DNA from: Erpobdella octoculata
Taxonomy: Eukaryota; Annelida; Clitellata; Hirudinida; Erpobdellidae
Length of the DNA stretch: 64,000 nt
Assembly: GCA_963978895.1 (NCBI GenBank)
Contig: OZ022238.1
Coordinates: forward strand, 49,127,605 to 49,191,604
Reading direction: 5' to 3'
Part shown: in pieces, positions 10,549 to 24,700 of the stretch
Layout: the number at the start of each line of letters is the position of its first letter
Position numbering within the stretch: the first letter of the stretch is position 1
Position numbers and translations under genes: made by a program
Notes under the pieces: model-generated
The model's database searches: none
The model's input: the letters and a program-made list of their open reading frames with translations, nothing else
Told to the model about the DNA's origin: nothing

Positions 10549-13500
10549 TAAGTAGCCTCCCGCCCCCGCATTTTAGAAACTGCAATTAGCTTATGTGGGA
10601 GTGGCCGACCTGTATCCATACTGACTGAGTTCTTTTGAATATTTGACGAGATTCTAATATATTTTTACGGAGCCCTACAGCTGGAAAGGTCATTACTCAG
10701 CAGTCTTGTGTGCATCAATAGTACCCTACAAATACCGCTCACCGGCGATGCTCGCCACCCCTTCCCCCCAATGAATGCTGCTAATCTGAATTCGTTAAAA
10801 CCCGGGTACCTATATATGATGGGGGATATTCGTCAGACAAATGATCGTGTTAATACATAATAAACACTGAAATTACGTCAATATAATAAACTCGAGTGCC
10901 ATAATTAAATCAAATACAATTAAATACCTACCTAATAAATATTTTATATACTTTCTAATATTTTAGATAGAATTGGGAGTTCTGAAGCAGAAGCGAGTTA
11001 TGCATAGTAATTAGTAATTAGAACTTTTTCTGCGGATTTAGCGACAATGTCTTCGAGTTAATCTCTGGAAAATTACATAAATGGGAAGAGAGGGGGGGAT
11101 CAATCATCACGCCAATATTGGGCCGCTTCAACAGTCCTCCAGATGGCCTCCATGTCTACTTATGGAGTTAGTTTATTACAACTACTCTGGATTCTTATAA
11201 TTTAATTATCTGAATAATTAGTAATCAAAAATTACGTTTGAATTTTTTCCTAAATGTAAATTCTAATAACCTTCTTCTTGGTACCGCTGAGGAACTCCTT
11301 GTACATATCCGATCTGAGGTATCTGTTGTAGCAATCATTCTTCATCAGCTGATATATGTGCTCCTAAATAATTATATCGTCACGTGGTCTTAAAATATTC
11401 ATTTAACATATCACTATTTCAGCAATAAGCATCAAAGCATGTCATACGACAGGCTTATATAAAAAAAAACTCACCTATAACAAAGCTTTTACGGTAAAAA
11501 CGGTTTTGATTTTCGAAATCAGCGCAAAAAACTAAGTACTGTGTTGATTCTAAAATTTCTTATATTTTCAATCCTCATTTTCTCATATGTAATAATATCA
11601 AGTAATTTAGAAGACTCTTGTCAATATTTTTCTATTTTATAGACTTATTATCATAAAAAAATGTTTTTCATGTAAACCAATTTTCCATTCATCATTTCTG
11701 GCATCCCCAAAAGTGTCGCCGAGGGTATCTGTTCCCCTACCCCTCCCTACGCCTCTGATTGACAATCACGCGGATTGTAAAGTTCACATTATAAAGCGCT
11801 CACCTCGGCTTCTTCAAAGCAATATCTGTCCGGGTTTTGAGCTATCTTCTTTTTCACAGTTTCGGCTACCTTGCAGTCCACATTCACAGGGTCGTGAGCA
11901 GATGGAGATAGGTACTCCCTGTTCGTAGAAATTATTCCAAAAAGCAATTATATACATATTTATAAATTCGTAAATAAACATATATAATAGAATGACGAGT
12001 AGAACACTGTTGAGCTGTGTGTCAAAAAATAAGTGTCAAACAGATTCAGTTTGATTGGATGTCAACTGAATCTCACGGTGAGACACGGTTCGCAATCTCG
12101 ACCTCGACTTCGATTTTACAAACCCAACGGCTCAAAAATTTCATATTTAGTCTAGTCGTATTTCGTTAACATAGCCGCATGCATACCTATCTTGACAATT
12201 TTTAGCAAGATTAGCTATTTAACAAAGTATTAGACGCCACGTTTATGGAAATCCGTCGAGCTGACTCAGTCGATGGGAAACAAAATTAGCGACATAGCGG
12301 GGCCAATATAAGTAGCAGCAGGACTGCAGTATAAACTATCAGCCTACAACAGACGTGATAAAGAGATACACTCAAACCAGGCGCTGAAAAGAAAAGGACT
12401 AACTCACATGTATATTTCCTGGACTGTGTCAGAAACCATTTTCTGACTGATGCCCTTCAACCTTTGGCATGCCTCCCAAAATCTGGATCGAAAGTTAGCA
12501 AAGAAAGCATGACGTTGTATAAAAATCAACACAAATAGCATTAAATTTATTCAAAAAATAATTGAATGACACATAGGGCCCAGCCACCCCAATAAAACGT
12601 AGGGTTACTTTTGCTTAAAATCTAGATTCAGATGGTTTACTAGCATACTCAGAACTCTAAGACTCTCACTTCAACACACTAGTTTTAGTTTAGCCTGCCA
12701 ATCCTTTCCACTCGACAGTCGCGACAACTTACTTGAGATTCTCAGCGCTGAATTCTTTCTCCAGAAATTTTCGAAAGTGCTCCCTGCCGCAGTTGTCCTT
12801 CAGGAGTTCACGGACCGTGAAGCCCCATCTCTTTACTCTCCTTTGTGGTACCTCTTTCCTGTAGGAGAACGCCTTTTTTTTTATAAGGAATTGGTACAGA
12901 AATACTAGCACGAATAGACGATTTTTAACCGCAAATATCAATACTTTATTTTTATCAACAGACAAAATAGTTTAAACTGCTTACATTGAGTGTTCCTGCT
13001 CCCAAAAGTCTGTATTGTCAGAAAGCCACGGATTGCTCGGCTCAACGGGGCTTGTGAACGGGTCAAGTTCTGAGTATTGCTCGTAGTAGGAGAGGTAGCT
13101 GTGGGGTTGTTGTTTTTTATAGATGATTTACTTTTTTTTTGAGAACAGAAGAAATATTTGAAATGAAAGTAAAGTTGGATTTAGAAATGCTGGCAGGCTG
13201 ATTCGTAGACAGAGAAAGTTTGAACGTTGTGCCAAAATGTCTTGTTCCTATCGCAGCTCGTGTTTCATTCAGAAAAGCAAAAAAATAAAATAACGTAATA
13301 GACAGAACGAGAATGAACTATCGTTTAAGTTAATATAATTATAAACAGTGGAACATTTCAATGCTAAATTTCAATGCTAAAAGTCCATGTGAGTAAGCTA
13401 AAACTGATTGAGCATAAAATGCTATTTTAATGTAATTCAACTTAATGTAGTAGTAGCAGGTGCTGCTGCTTAGAGTGGATTTTCATTGGCGTTTTAAATG

Positions 13501-13686
13501 TTATATTTTTTAATGTAAAAATGTATACCATCATTATCGTCATTATCATCACCACCACCATCATCATCATCACCAACATCATCATCACCACCACCACCAT
13601 CATCGTTATCATCACCAACATCATCATCACCACCACCATCATCAGCATCATCATCATCGTCGTCGTCATCATCATTTCATCATATT

Positions 13687-13737
<51 letters not shown>

Positions 13738-14060
13738 GGTCGTCAGTCTATTAGAAAACCTCATCACCTTTCGGCAACTTTAGAGACTTTAATTCTCCTT
13801 CTTTCCACCAGTTTCCTCAGCTTGTCCGTTTCACTCTGCAAGAAGTCGATAGCAGACAGCTGCTCGCCCTCGGCCATTAGCGAACAGCTGTTTTCTGATA
13901 GCGAGTTAATAACCTGGAAGGGGAGAAAGACCTTCTTATAAACCTCTGATCGCTTAAAAGTGCAACAAAACGACCGCGTAAGGTTTCCTATAAAGTCGGC
14001 TGGTAAAATTTTAAATTTACGTAAACTAAAAATTGCGCTATATAAATTGTCGTCTTTATT

Positions 14061-14092
<32 letters not shown>

Positions 14093-17000
14093 AACTTTAT
14101 AATCTAATATCCCTGCTCCGTGTTCAGAGAAAAACTAGGCGTTGACAATAAGAATACTTCAGCTGCTGTTTAGCAGCCCGATATGATGAATCGGTCAGCA
14201 AATCAGCATGCCACCCACGTCGTCGCTGGAGCATTCCACTTTTAATTGGTGATTAAAATTCACATAACAAACACGATAACGATGACAAATTACCACCTTA
14301 AAATGTAGATGGTAATCCGTGGGCGTAGAAACCGTGGGAAACGCGCCCCACTCCCACGATAATTTGGCTGGAAGACGGTATTGTCTCCCCAATGTTTAGA
14401 GAAAAAGTTGCTAACTTTTGATAACCCGCTGGTCGAAAACTACTTTTGAAGAAAAACTTGCCAGGTTTTCACCCTCCCGGTCACCGACCATGTACCCCCC
14501 CCCCCAATATTGAGTATAAGTCGACACCCTCCAATATTGAATATAAATCGCCACCCCACTGCGGTAATATATGAAAGACTGTAGACGGCATTGACCTTGT
14601 TGGTTGTCTTCTGTCTCTTGACGTTGCGACAGGTTTTTTTTATGTCCACCTCGGTGGTGTTGACACAACCAGGCTGGAAAAATAAAAAAAAATCAGTTGC
14701 ACCGGATTAATTTTTTTAATTATTTAGAATAAAAAACATTTATTCTGGATGAATCTTTTTTTTAAAATAAAAGAATTCCTGCGATTTAAGGATTTAAGAA
14801 ACAAGTGGAAGATTTACAGCTGGTCTGTGAACATCCCAGAATGCTCTTTCCTGACTGTCGAGCACTTTCCTTTCCAGTTTGTCTCTCTTTTTGTCAACTC
14901 TAGTCAAACAAAATGGAAATATTATTTATTTAAAAGCCTATTATTAAATCATCATTCTCTCGCTTGAAAACCGCATAAAATAACAAAATAAATTATAAAA
15001 GCACTTGCTGATATATTTAATAAAAAAAGTTTTCAATGTGAACAGATTGCTTGAACCAAGTTAAGTTCGAAAGTAATAAATCTCGTTCACACATATCACC
15101 ACTCTGCTGAAAGAGTAACTCAAAACGGATGGGTAAGTTATATTATTATTCTAATAATATAATCGAGCACTGACTTAGCTTGTGCCTCGGCCTGTATGAA
15201 GATAAACTCCCACTTTCTGGAGAACATCTTCTGCAAGCGGGCCAGATTCTCCGCCTCGTAGTCCACGAGCTCCAGTCTCTGCTTGTTCTGCATGGTCCTC
15301 TTGCACAGGTAGACGGCTAGTCAATACCGGTGCATTGCAATGTCGTAAGAAGGAATGACTCAATGACATGGATGTAATGTCACACTATGTGACGTGGATG
15401 TAATGTCACACTACGACGTAGATGAATGTCACACTATGACATGGATGAATGACACACCATGACGTGGGTGAATGTCACACGATGATGTGGATGAATGTCA
15501 CACTATGATTTTGATGAATGTCATACTATGACGTGGATGAATGTCTCACTATGACGTGGATGTCTGTCACACCATGACGTGGGCGAATGTCACACCATGA
15601 CGTGGGCGAGTGTCACACCACGACGTGGGCGAATGTCACACTACGACGTGGGTGGATGTCACACTACGACGTGGATGAATGTCACACTATGACGTGGATG
15701 AATGCTACATAACGGCATGGATGGATGTCACAAAATGAATGGACGAGCAAATACGCAGATGAAATGATGAAGAGGTTTCAGGTTGAAACGACGTACGGGC
15801 TTTGTTAAAATGACAACAAACCTCTTAGCCGCGTCCGTCAATATCGCATCATAATCAAAACCCAGTGCAAAACAATACAGGTTCCACAAACAAAAAAAAC
15901 TCAATACGTTGAGAGCAAACGAGTCATCCACTGTTGACCCAATGAAAATCATCTCGACCAGATGAAATAGCATATTCAACCACAAGCGAACCGCAAGCAC
16001 GAACACAATGGATTACGCATCGAACCAACATACCGTAGTCAGTGTTCTCCGGCTCCATGCACTTTGATGGCCAAAAACACGGCGTCTGAGGGTTAAAGTT
16101 AAATCATTTTTTTAGAGAAAATTACGATTTTTTTAATAAAAAAAAATTAAGCCTCGGCATTTGTCAGTTCACCTGGAACCTGTAGTAGGTGCCATCGTTC
16201 TTGACGCTGAGGACGTGATCGTCGATGGGGAAGATATATCCATACGTGCCAAGAAGGTTGGCCAGATGTAGGGCTTCAGCTGTATTGTGCGGTAGAGCGA
16301 GAAAACTTAGTGGTTAGCTAACGCGACTATGATTCGTTAAAATAAAATGAAACAAAAAGAGCACTGAAATGCCTGAAATTCAGCAGCATCGGATGTTTTA
16401 TGTGAGTCTCACCAGGGGGACAAATCTGATGTATTTCGCTCATCTTTCATGGTTTTTTGTCACACCTTTGACACGTTGAAGATCCAAGTGGGAGTGAAAA
16501 AATCCAGGTTGTTTCTTGTTGCAACAGATGTGGATCATATATATATATATATAACCAAGTATCCAGGTCGTCATATCCAGCTGAACTCTTTTCTTTCCCT
16601 TCGTCTCAGTCCATCAATCTCGTCAACCCCTTCCTCATTTTCATTTTATATCTATCAATCATCAACATCGTCATATCCATTCCGGCATCTTCTATGCCTA
16701 ACCCATCTCTTACTGATCCATTTCTTGCTCCATTTGCCTGATCTCCAATATCTACCACCCTGATCGCCACATCCAGCCAACCCCCCCCCCCGTCCATACA
16801 ACCCATCTCCATAGATCATCACTCCCACCGACAGTCATACCCATCTCCTTTACCTCTCCTCTCCTTCCATCGCATCCTCAGCAATACCTATACTAAATTA
16901 GCACTTCCGGCACAAGACGCATCACGTGACCAACAGTGGATATCAAATTAGAAAGAAGTGAGTGAAGAGTAGTTTGTGCGGTTTTTAATTGCTTTCCAGA

Positions 17001-18652
17001 TAATTAGAAAAACGCCGGCGGCGCGAAGACAGCAATTAAAAGCACGTTTTCAATCATTTTATTATTCACTCATTCACTCTTTTTAGATCGCTGAGGCTCA
17101 AGTTGAAAATAAATGTAAACGCACGTCCTTTGGTTGAAACTTACAGAAAATGACCACCTCTGCCCATCCCACACCCCCCAATGGGCTCTCTGACCATATC
17201 TGCCCATCATACACCCCCTACTGGTCTCTTCGACCACCTTTTTCCACCCTACACCCTCCTACTGGTCTTTCGGGTCACCTCTGCCCATGCAACTCCCCCC
17301 TACTGGTCTCTGGGGCCAGCTCCGACCATTGAAGTCACGCGAGTAAAAAATGGAAAACAAAGAAGAGAAACAATGAAAGGACGCACCTGAATCGTCGACG
17401 TCCATGTTTTTGAGGATCCAGGTTATCAGGTCACTACCTGAATGGGAAAAAAATGTTTAACCTTTACTCTGGTTGCCCTTCAACGCATGTATGTTCCCTT
17501 TCGGTTTTTTTTTACCGGGGACCGTATTTTGAATTAAGCTTCCAGCAAACAGTTCTAATTTTGTGGTTACCCCCACAAAAAACTTTGCGACAAGCTCATT
17601 GGTTTCTTAAAACTACCAAAGTCATGCCCGGTTGTTGAGTGTGTTGTTGATTAGAAAAAAATTAATAAAATTCAAAAATGAGTTAAAATAAATGAAATAT
17701 TAACAACCGACTCCTTCAACAAGCGCAATGGCGATATCGATCTCTACCAGCGCCGGTCTAGGAAATCGAACCTAAACCTCGGGTTCCCAGGCATGACTCG
17801 GCGTATCGAACGGCAACCGGCACGTGGCGACAATGGCGATGACGTGGTTGACAATTGTGTCACACGACAATTCAGGTGGAGTGTGCATTATTGTCCCATT
17901 CGGTTATTATTCGATGGAAGCCACCACCACCTTTCTCGGCGACGATCGATAAAACAGCGCGGCACGCAATGCTGAATGGCTGAGCGTGCAGCATTGTGCC
18001 AAGTGTCCCAAGTAATATTTTTTTCTCCTCTCTTTACTGACGAAGCTTCTTTCACGAGGAATTATTGGGAAACGGGAAGAAAAGATGGCAAGAGAAAGAA
18101 GAGAAGAGAATGAATGAAACTGGGTGTGGTTCCATGAGACCGGACGGGATTGAGTGAGACTTGGGATGTAACTGAGCGAGACTGTCTGCGATTGAGTCGG
18201 ACTGGACAGAGTATGGCTGAGCGAGTGAATTAATTAAATGGACGAATGATTGAACGCGCCCTTTCTTTCTACGGCTCGAAGCTGCCATGGTACAATAAAT
18301 AGCCTTCAAAATCATCTCCACACAGTTGAAATGGCCATTAAAAAAGAGAAAAAAAACAAAGATTTTTTATCATCGACGACAGGGGTAATAATAATGGCAA
18401 TGACAGATCCGACGCTACAAATGTCATCGCTCGAAGATATGTAAAACCACCCAGGAGAGGAAAATAGGTTTTATTAATTTATCAGCAAATGCAGTCATCA
18501 GATTGAATTGAGAAGAGAGACGCGTGCATTCAAATTCGAATCCACTTAAAAAAACATTATTAATAAGGTCGATCGAAACCTAGTGGAGACACCGGATCCT
18601 CCGCTAGATAGCGTGCATGTGCTTGGTTATTATAATAAATGAAATCTCCCGC

Positions 18653-18706
<54 letters not shown>

Positions 18707-18707
18707 A

Positions 18708-18746
<39 letters not shown>

Positions 18747-21700
18747 ATCTATCTATCTATCTATCTATCTATCTGATCACTAAAATAATTTTTAAATAAC
18801 TTATTTTAAATCTTTTGTCTTTTATATTAACTTGACCGTTTTTGCTTGCTTTCTTGTGCCATACGTTGGGACCCTATACCACTCAACAAACACAATTCCC
18901 GTTATCCAATCGAGTTGAAATTTAGCGGGTTTATTTGTCGCTGCGGACTTTAAGTTCTATTAAATTTTCAGCTCGATTGATATAAACAGACAAATACAGG
19001 ACGTGTGAGTGTTGAATAAGAGAGGCTTTGTTTCATAAATGGAAAAAAAAACTTTTGCAGGCTTCGGAAAGACATGTAGGTCGTGACCTCTAGTAGCAAG
19101 GAGTTTACTCGCATTGCTCAGTTTTTACACACTCTTACTTAACTTGACTTCTCTGTCTGTCGATCTGTAGTCAAAATCTGCAATCGATTTTGAACTAACT
19201 TCCTGATGAGCTAGAGACTTAAAAATTTAAACATACCTCCGAACTGATTAACAATGCATTCTATCAAATTTTCGGATCGACTGGACAAAATTTAATGAAA
19301 TAATCATTTGTGATATTTTTGTCGAACTATTTATTGTCTATGCTAATATACTCATTGTTTATGTAACAGAATGTGGCCTACACAATCGATTATATAAAAG
19401 TATGTTTTTAAGAAAACTTTCTTTTTTGATTCACTTGTTAACTAACTCCTTTCACTTATCTTAAAAGAAATTATGTCGGCTCTAATTCTGAGATATGCCA
19501 ACGATGGAAGCTTCAATTTCTTCAACTTTTCCGCGTATCTCAAATTATTACAAGATCTGACCAACTTTGTCAATCTCGTCAATACGTCCAACCAGTCTTG
19601 CAGGATTGCACACACAGCATGCATACTCCAGTCGCGATCGCACAAGAAACAAGAACTCACTATACGTCATTTCGTTCAGGGGCAATAAAACCGTTCACTG
19701 TCTCCAAGACTCATTTTCCTGGTATGACAGTTTTTCCACGAAGGAAGGGATGGCACGCATCGAACTATTTTCTTCCCACCTGGAATGCGTTTCATCGGAA
19801 AAACAAGAAACTGAAGAAACCATTGGAAGCCTTCATTCCTTCCTTCCTCGGCTTTCCAACGTGAAAAGATTCTTTGACGAGTTTAAACCCATTCGTTTCG
19901 CTCTTTTACATTTGCTTTTCACACGTTTTCCATTCATACTTTTCGTTCGTTCGCGTGTGTTTTTGTGTGTGTGTGCACTTTTAAGTTTATGGGCGTGTGT
20001 CTACTTTTCCATATTCCTCAACAAGTTGTTTCAGAAAAAACTGCACATACACACACTCACACACAAATACACACACACACACACACACACGTAAAAACCT
20101 GTATTTCTCTTTTCTTTCACAATCTAAAAGAGTTCATTAATTAGAGACTTAACGTCAGCTTGTCAGGTTGTAAGTGACGACGCCCAGCGAGATTGACCAA
20201 GTAGAGTGGAAGATATATACGAACTTGAAGCTGAAGATGGCGGTGGTCGGTCATGGTGGTCTTGATAAGCAAATACACAAGGAATAAGACAGAAAATGGC
20301 TCTTAGGTACGGTCATTGCAGTATGGATATGGAGGAGGTTGGTGGTGGTGCTGGTTATGATGATCTGGGCCGTCTAGCGATAACGAAAGAGAAACATTTC
20401 AGCCGTGATGACGTGTAAGAAATAATGACGGATCGGACGTTAGAGAGAGAGAGAGAGATGATTAAAAAATCGTTATATGCGAAGACGACCACATCGTCGC
20501 CGTCACGTGATGCAAGACGTCCATTTTGATGATGGCGTGGTGATGATGATGATGGTGGTGGTGATTAACAAGACTAAATTGAAGAAAATCACGACTCAAT
20601 TCTCTCTCTCTCTCTCTCTTTCCTCCTTCTTTTTACACTTTATGTTTTTCCTTTCCCAGCTAGTAAGAGCTCCATCCCCGTAAGTTATACGGTGCCAGTT
20701 CAAAGGTAGTCAGACCTGCTTGAGTAGAACTAGGAGCAACAGAAATGGCACATATCGGCTCCAGAACAATAACGATAATGCACATAAAATGCAGAAGGAA
20801 AAACATCAGTAGCTCTCCTTACAGATTGTCTCATTTTTTAAGGTCCGCACGCACCATAACGAGCATGCAGACGTACACAGACTAATAATACAAGGAGGCA
20901 AGCAGATTCGGGTAATGGCACATCGATTTTATATAAGTAGGTATGTATGTATGTATGTATGTATGTATGTATGTATGTATGTATGTACGTACGTACGTAT
21001 GTATGTATGTATGTATGTATGTATGTATGAACGTATGTATGTATGTATGTATATATGTATGTATTTATTTATTTATGCATGTGGATGTATGTATGTATGT
21101 ATGTATGTATGTATGTATGTACGTACGTACGTATGTATGTATGTATGTATGTATGTATGTATGAACGTATGTATGTATGTATGTATATATGTATGTATTT
21201 ATTTATTTATGCATGTGGATGTATGTATGTATGTATGTATGTATGTATAAATGAATGCGTGTCTGTAGATGCTTAGGAAAGCTTTCGAACGGGATAGAGT
21301 TTTCAGAATGAAATAAATTTTCCTGGAAGGAACAACAGAAAATTACTAACAGAATGTAAACAAACGGCAGGCAGCTTCCACTTCCACACAACTGAGTGAA
21401 GAAAAAAAAAACATGGCGACATGGCAATGTAAACAAATACACCAAAATATGATGCAAAAAAAACAATGGCCTTGTCAATGAATCACGAGATTTCAATCTA
21501 TTCTATTTGTAAATATTCATTTTTTGTTTACGGCGCCATGTCGTAATGCGGGAACTTTTAGCACAATGCTGACAAATGAATGGGTGACAACTGAATGAAT
21601 GAGCAGCACAGCCAGACATTTTTAACAGTCGGCCGTTCCTGCAAGCGAGCTTTTCAACAAGTGGAGAGACGAATCAGCTATGAAACGTTAAAAAATTTAC

Positions 21701-24700
21701 TCTTTTCCAGAAATTTCTTAGAAGGAGCGGAGTGGTTAGTAATAATTTCAGGTACTGAAAAAGTAAAGTTATACTGAAAGGTTTAACAAACGTTTTTTTT
21801 TCTATACCTAATCCAATCCACTGAACACTGAACACGGAGATCGAGAGAGAGAAATAAATGTCTTCTTAACTCATGTGCTTGAGTTTATTTACTTTTTTGT
21901 CGAAAATTTTGTACTTCCATTGTTTTTTTTCTTATTTTTTATTACATAATTTGTTTTGCTTTGGTTTTCTGTGTAATAAACAAAGTCATTTTTTACATTA
22001 CATTACGTTTCTATGCTTTAGAGTAATTGCATGTTTTGTCCCAAAACTCGATACAATTATTGGTCTCGGATAGCAATAGTGACCTTCTAAATGTTTTGTA
22101 AATGTTTTGCTAATTTATTGAGCGCCTTTTCCGCTTTGTTCAAAGGCGCTGTTCTTTTACATGCCCCACGGAGAGAACGATTTTACCCGCTAAATTTTCC
22201 GTTGACATGGGCTACTAGGCAGTGAGTGGGAGTCGAACCGTGAAGCTCTCACATTCAAGGCTAACCCTTTACCAACTCAGCTAACCTAGCACCAAAACAG
22301 CGAAGCTCTAATACAACTACAAACCCCTAAAGTCGTAGCAGCATTAGCCAAAAATTACCGACTAGTTTCTCGAAAGTATTTGCAGGGAAGGTAGGACAAT
22401 TTTGGCAGATGGCGGCGTTAATTACCAGACAGACCCAAGAAAGACGAGATTTTGAAATGCCCCCCTCCCAGTCCTCCGTACGTCTCCACTTGCTGACGTC
22501 ACAATACAGACGGGCATCACTAACAAGTTCAAGTACCAACAATAACAACATTCATTTCTGATCTCCTTTTTTTGTAAAAAAATAAAATAAAAAATAAATA
22601 AAAAAGCTACAAAGACAAGGTGAAAGAAAGAAAGAAAGAGAGAGAGAGAAACGGGAAAGCAAGGGTCGGATGAAACCAAGCATGTTGCCAACTAATTGGA
22701 TTGCTGTTCGGTTGAAAGAGATATAATGTTGTTATCGACTCCCGAGCCCGTATACAGATACAGACAGAGAGCGTCGGTGATAAATTGAACATTCCCCCCC
22801 CATTGAAAAAGGCGCTGTGTAATATTTTTTTCTCGATCGGTTATAAGTTTAACCGTTTGCTACCTGTTGGTAGACACGTTTGCCTGTTTTTTTCTTCTAG
22901 CCTTTAACCTTTCCGCTCCATTATTGAGGACATTTCAGGCAAGGACACAGTCGTGATGGAGGGCGGGGGAATGAAAAGTGAAAGTCAACCGTAAGTGACA
23001 AATGCTCAAGAGGCATTTTGGTTCAGGGACGGGAAAATTCCCATCTGGTTCATGACGAAAAATTCATTATCATCATTATCATAATCACAGCTATTATTAT
23101 TATTGACTGAAAAAAACCTTTAGACAAAGTCAGACAGACAACTTTGCATGTTAACATAAGCATTGTAAGAATAAATGATGACATGATTCATCTCTGAATG
23201 TAATTTACATCTTAATTATAATTTTATATTCACCTGCACAAATTGTAGGATTTGAAAAAAAAAATTGTAAGCATTTGTTTAAGAATAATAAAATAAAATA
23301 ATCAACTTTGAATTAATTTTTCAAATTTCTGTCATTAAATAATAGATTTTTTCGAATGACTGAATTTTTAATTAAACATTTCAATTCATTTCCTGAGGTT
23401 AGTGAGGTTGTTCATGGCATAGTTTTCTACAAGTTATTATTAAACCTATTAATTATAAACCAGCCTGATGATTCAAAGTGAAGTAGTAGTCAAGTAACCA
23501 GCTACCACAGCTCATCACACCACCACTCTCGATAGATGTCCTCAATTAGGTTCCTACACCTTTGATTCTGCTGCAGATGCAATGGAAATGTCATTTGTTC
23601 ACAACTGCTCTGATATTTTTTTATCACTGATTGAATGATCGACTGACTAGTTATGCCAATCGATAGACATAATAACTCAGCCACGTGTTACGTGAATAAC
23701 ATTTAGATATAATGCATAAAAGTGTGAATACCTATTGCAACAAATTATTTTTTTTTATTAAATAAGTGTATATTGATTGAATTTAGTTTGAATTTACTCG
23801 TTCTTATTTTGGGAATTTCTCTGTGGGGATAAAAACAAAGAAGAAGAAAACATAAAACTTCTAGGCCATTTCAAGCATTTCCATAATAAAAATAATAACA
23901 AAGAGCATACAATTCATAGACTTTTAAATAGACTGGCCAACCATCACTAGGAATAAAATCAATGGCCAGCACAAATAAGTTAAAATTAATGTCTGAAAAC
24001 TATTGACTATAAGAACAGTGATTAAGCTCATAAATAAAAGTTCCATATTTTTTCCCTATTTAATCTGTTTCAAATAGAAACAAAAAAAAAGTAATTCACA
24101 TAGTTAAAAAATTCTTATTTTTGTGCTTTTTGAGTTTTTATTTAGATTATTTTAAAGAAGCTGGTCTGTTTAACTGAAACAGCATAAAAAAGATACACGA
24201 TAAGGTTATGTTCAAATGTTGATATTCCAGTTATTAAAAAATTATATAAAAACAATGTAATTAGCCAGAGTTTTTTTTAAATCTTACCCATCCATAACCA
24301 TTAGCTTTGCATTTAGAAAAATATTCATTTTATACCATTATCTAAAATTTATCAGATATAATATATTAGACGTAACAAAAAAAAAGAGAAAATAAGCCAT
24401 CAAATATTTATTTCAGCCATTTACATCATCCATTTGACAAACAGTTCACACTCGCAGAATCAGTTCTTTACCTGTAAATACACTCGGTATTTTTGAGATG
24501 AAACTTTTTACGGTCTTTACAATGATACCTGTAACTGGGTCCTGCATCATCTCCAGTAGTGCTTCCATCTGGAAAAAATATGTCATCTAATTATATTGGG
24601 AAGCTACTCATAAACCCAGCCAAGAACTAATGTTATTTGATTTCATTGATATGAAAAAAAACTTTTATAGCGTTACAAGAAATACTCAACAATTCAAATT

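Larger units (their letters stand above)
17438..24471 (-). other. 7-kb intron of the RGS gene
   Basis: It separates the two DEP-domain exons. It contains a (TCTA)n array (18653-18774), (AC)n and (GA)n runs, a composite (TATG)n array (20939-21246) and a tRNA-derived SINE (about 22080-22293). Open frames up to 175 codons near 19442-20094 have no support from splicing, composition or homology. Confidence 0.6.

Noticed and set aside
17700..17800. tRNA-like B box (ggttcgatttcc, minus strand)
   Set aside because: No matching A box or cloverleaf could be drawn at the right distance; may be a degraded SINE.
19442..20094. Overlapping frames of up to 175 codons in the RGS intron
   Set aside because: Several frames on both strands are open, with no motif, no splice support and ends in dinucleotide repeats.
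20915..21276. Met-Tyr-Val-Cys repeat proteins
   Set aside because: Product of the (TATG)n array; no conserved start, splice site or non-repeat sequence.
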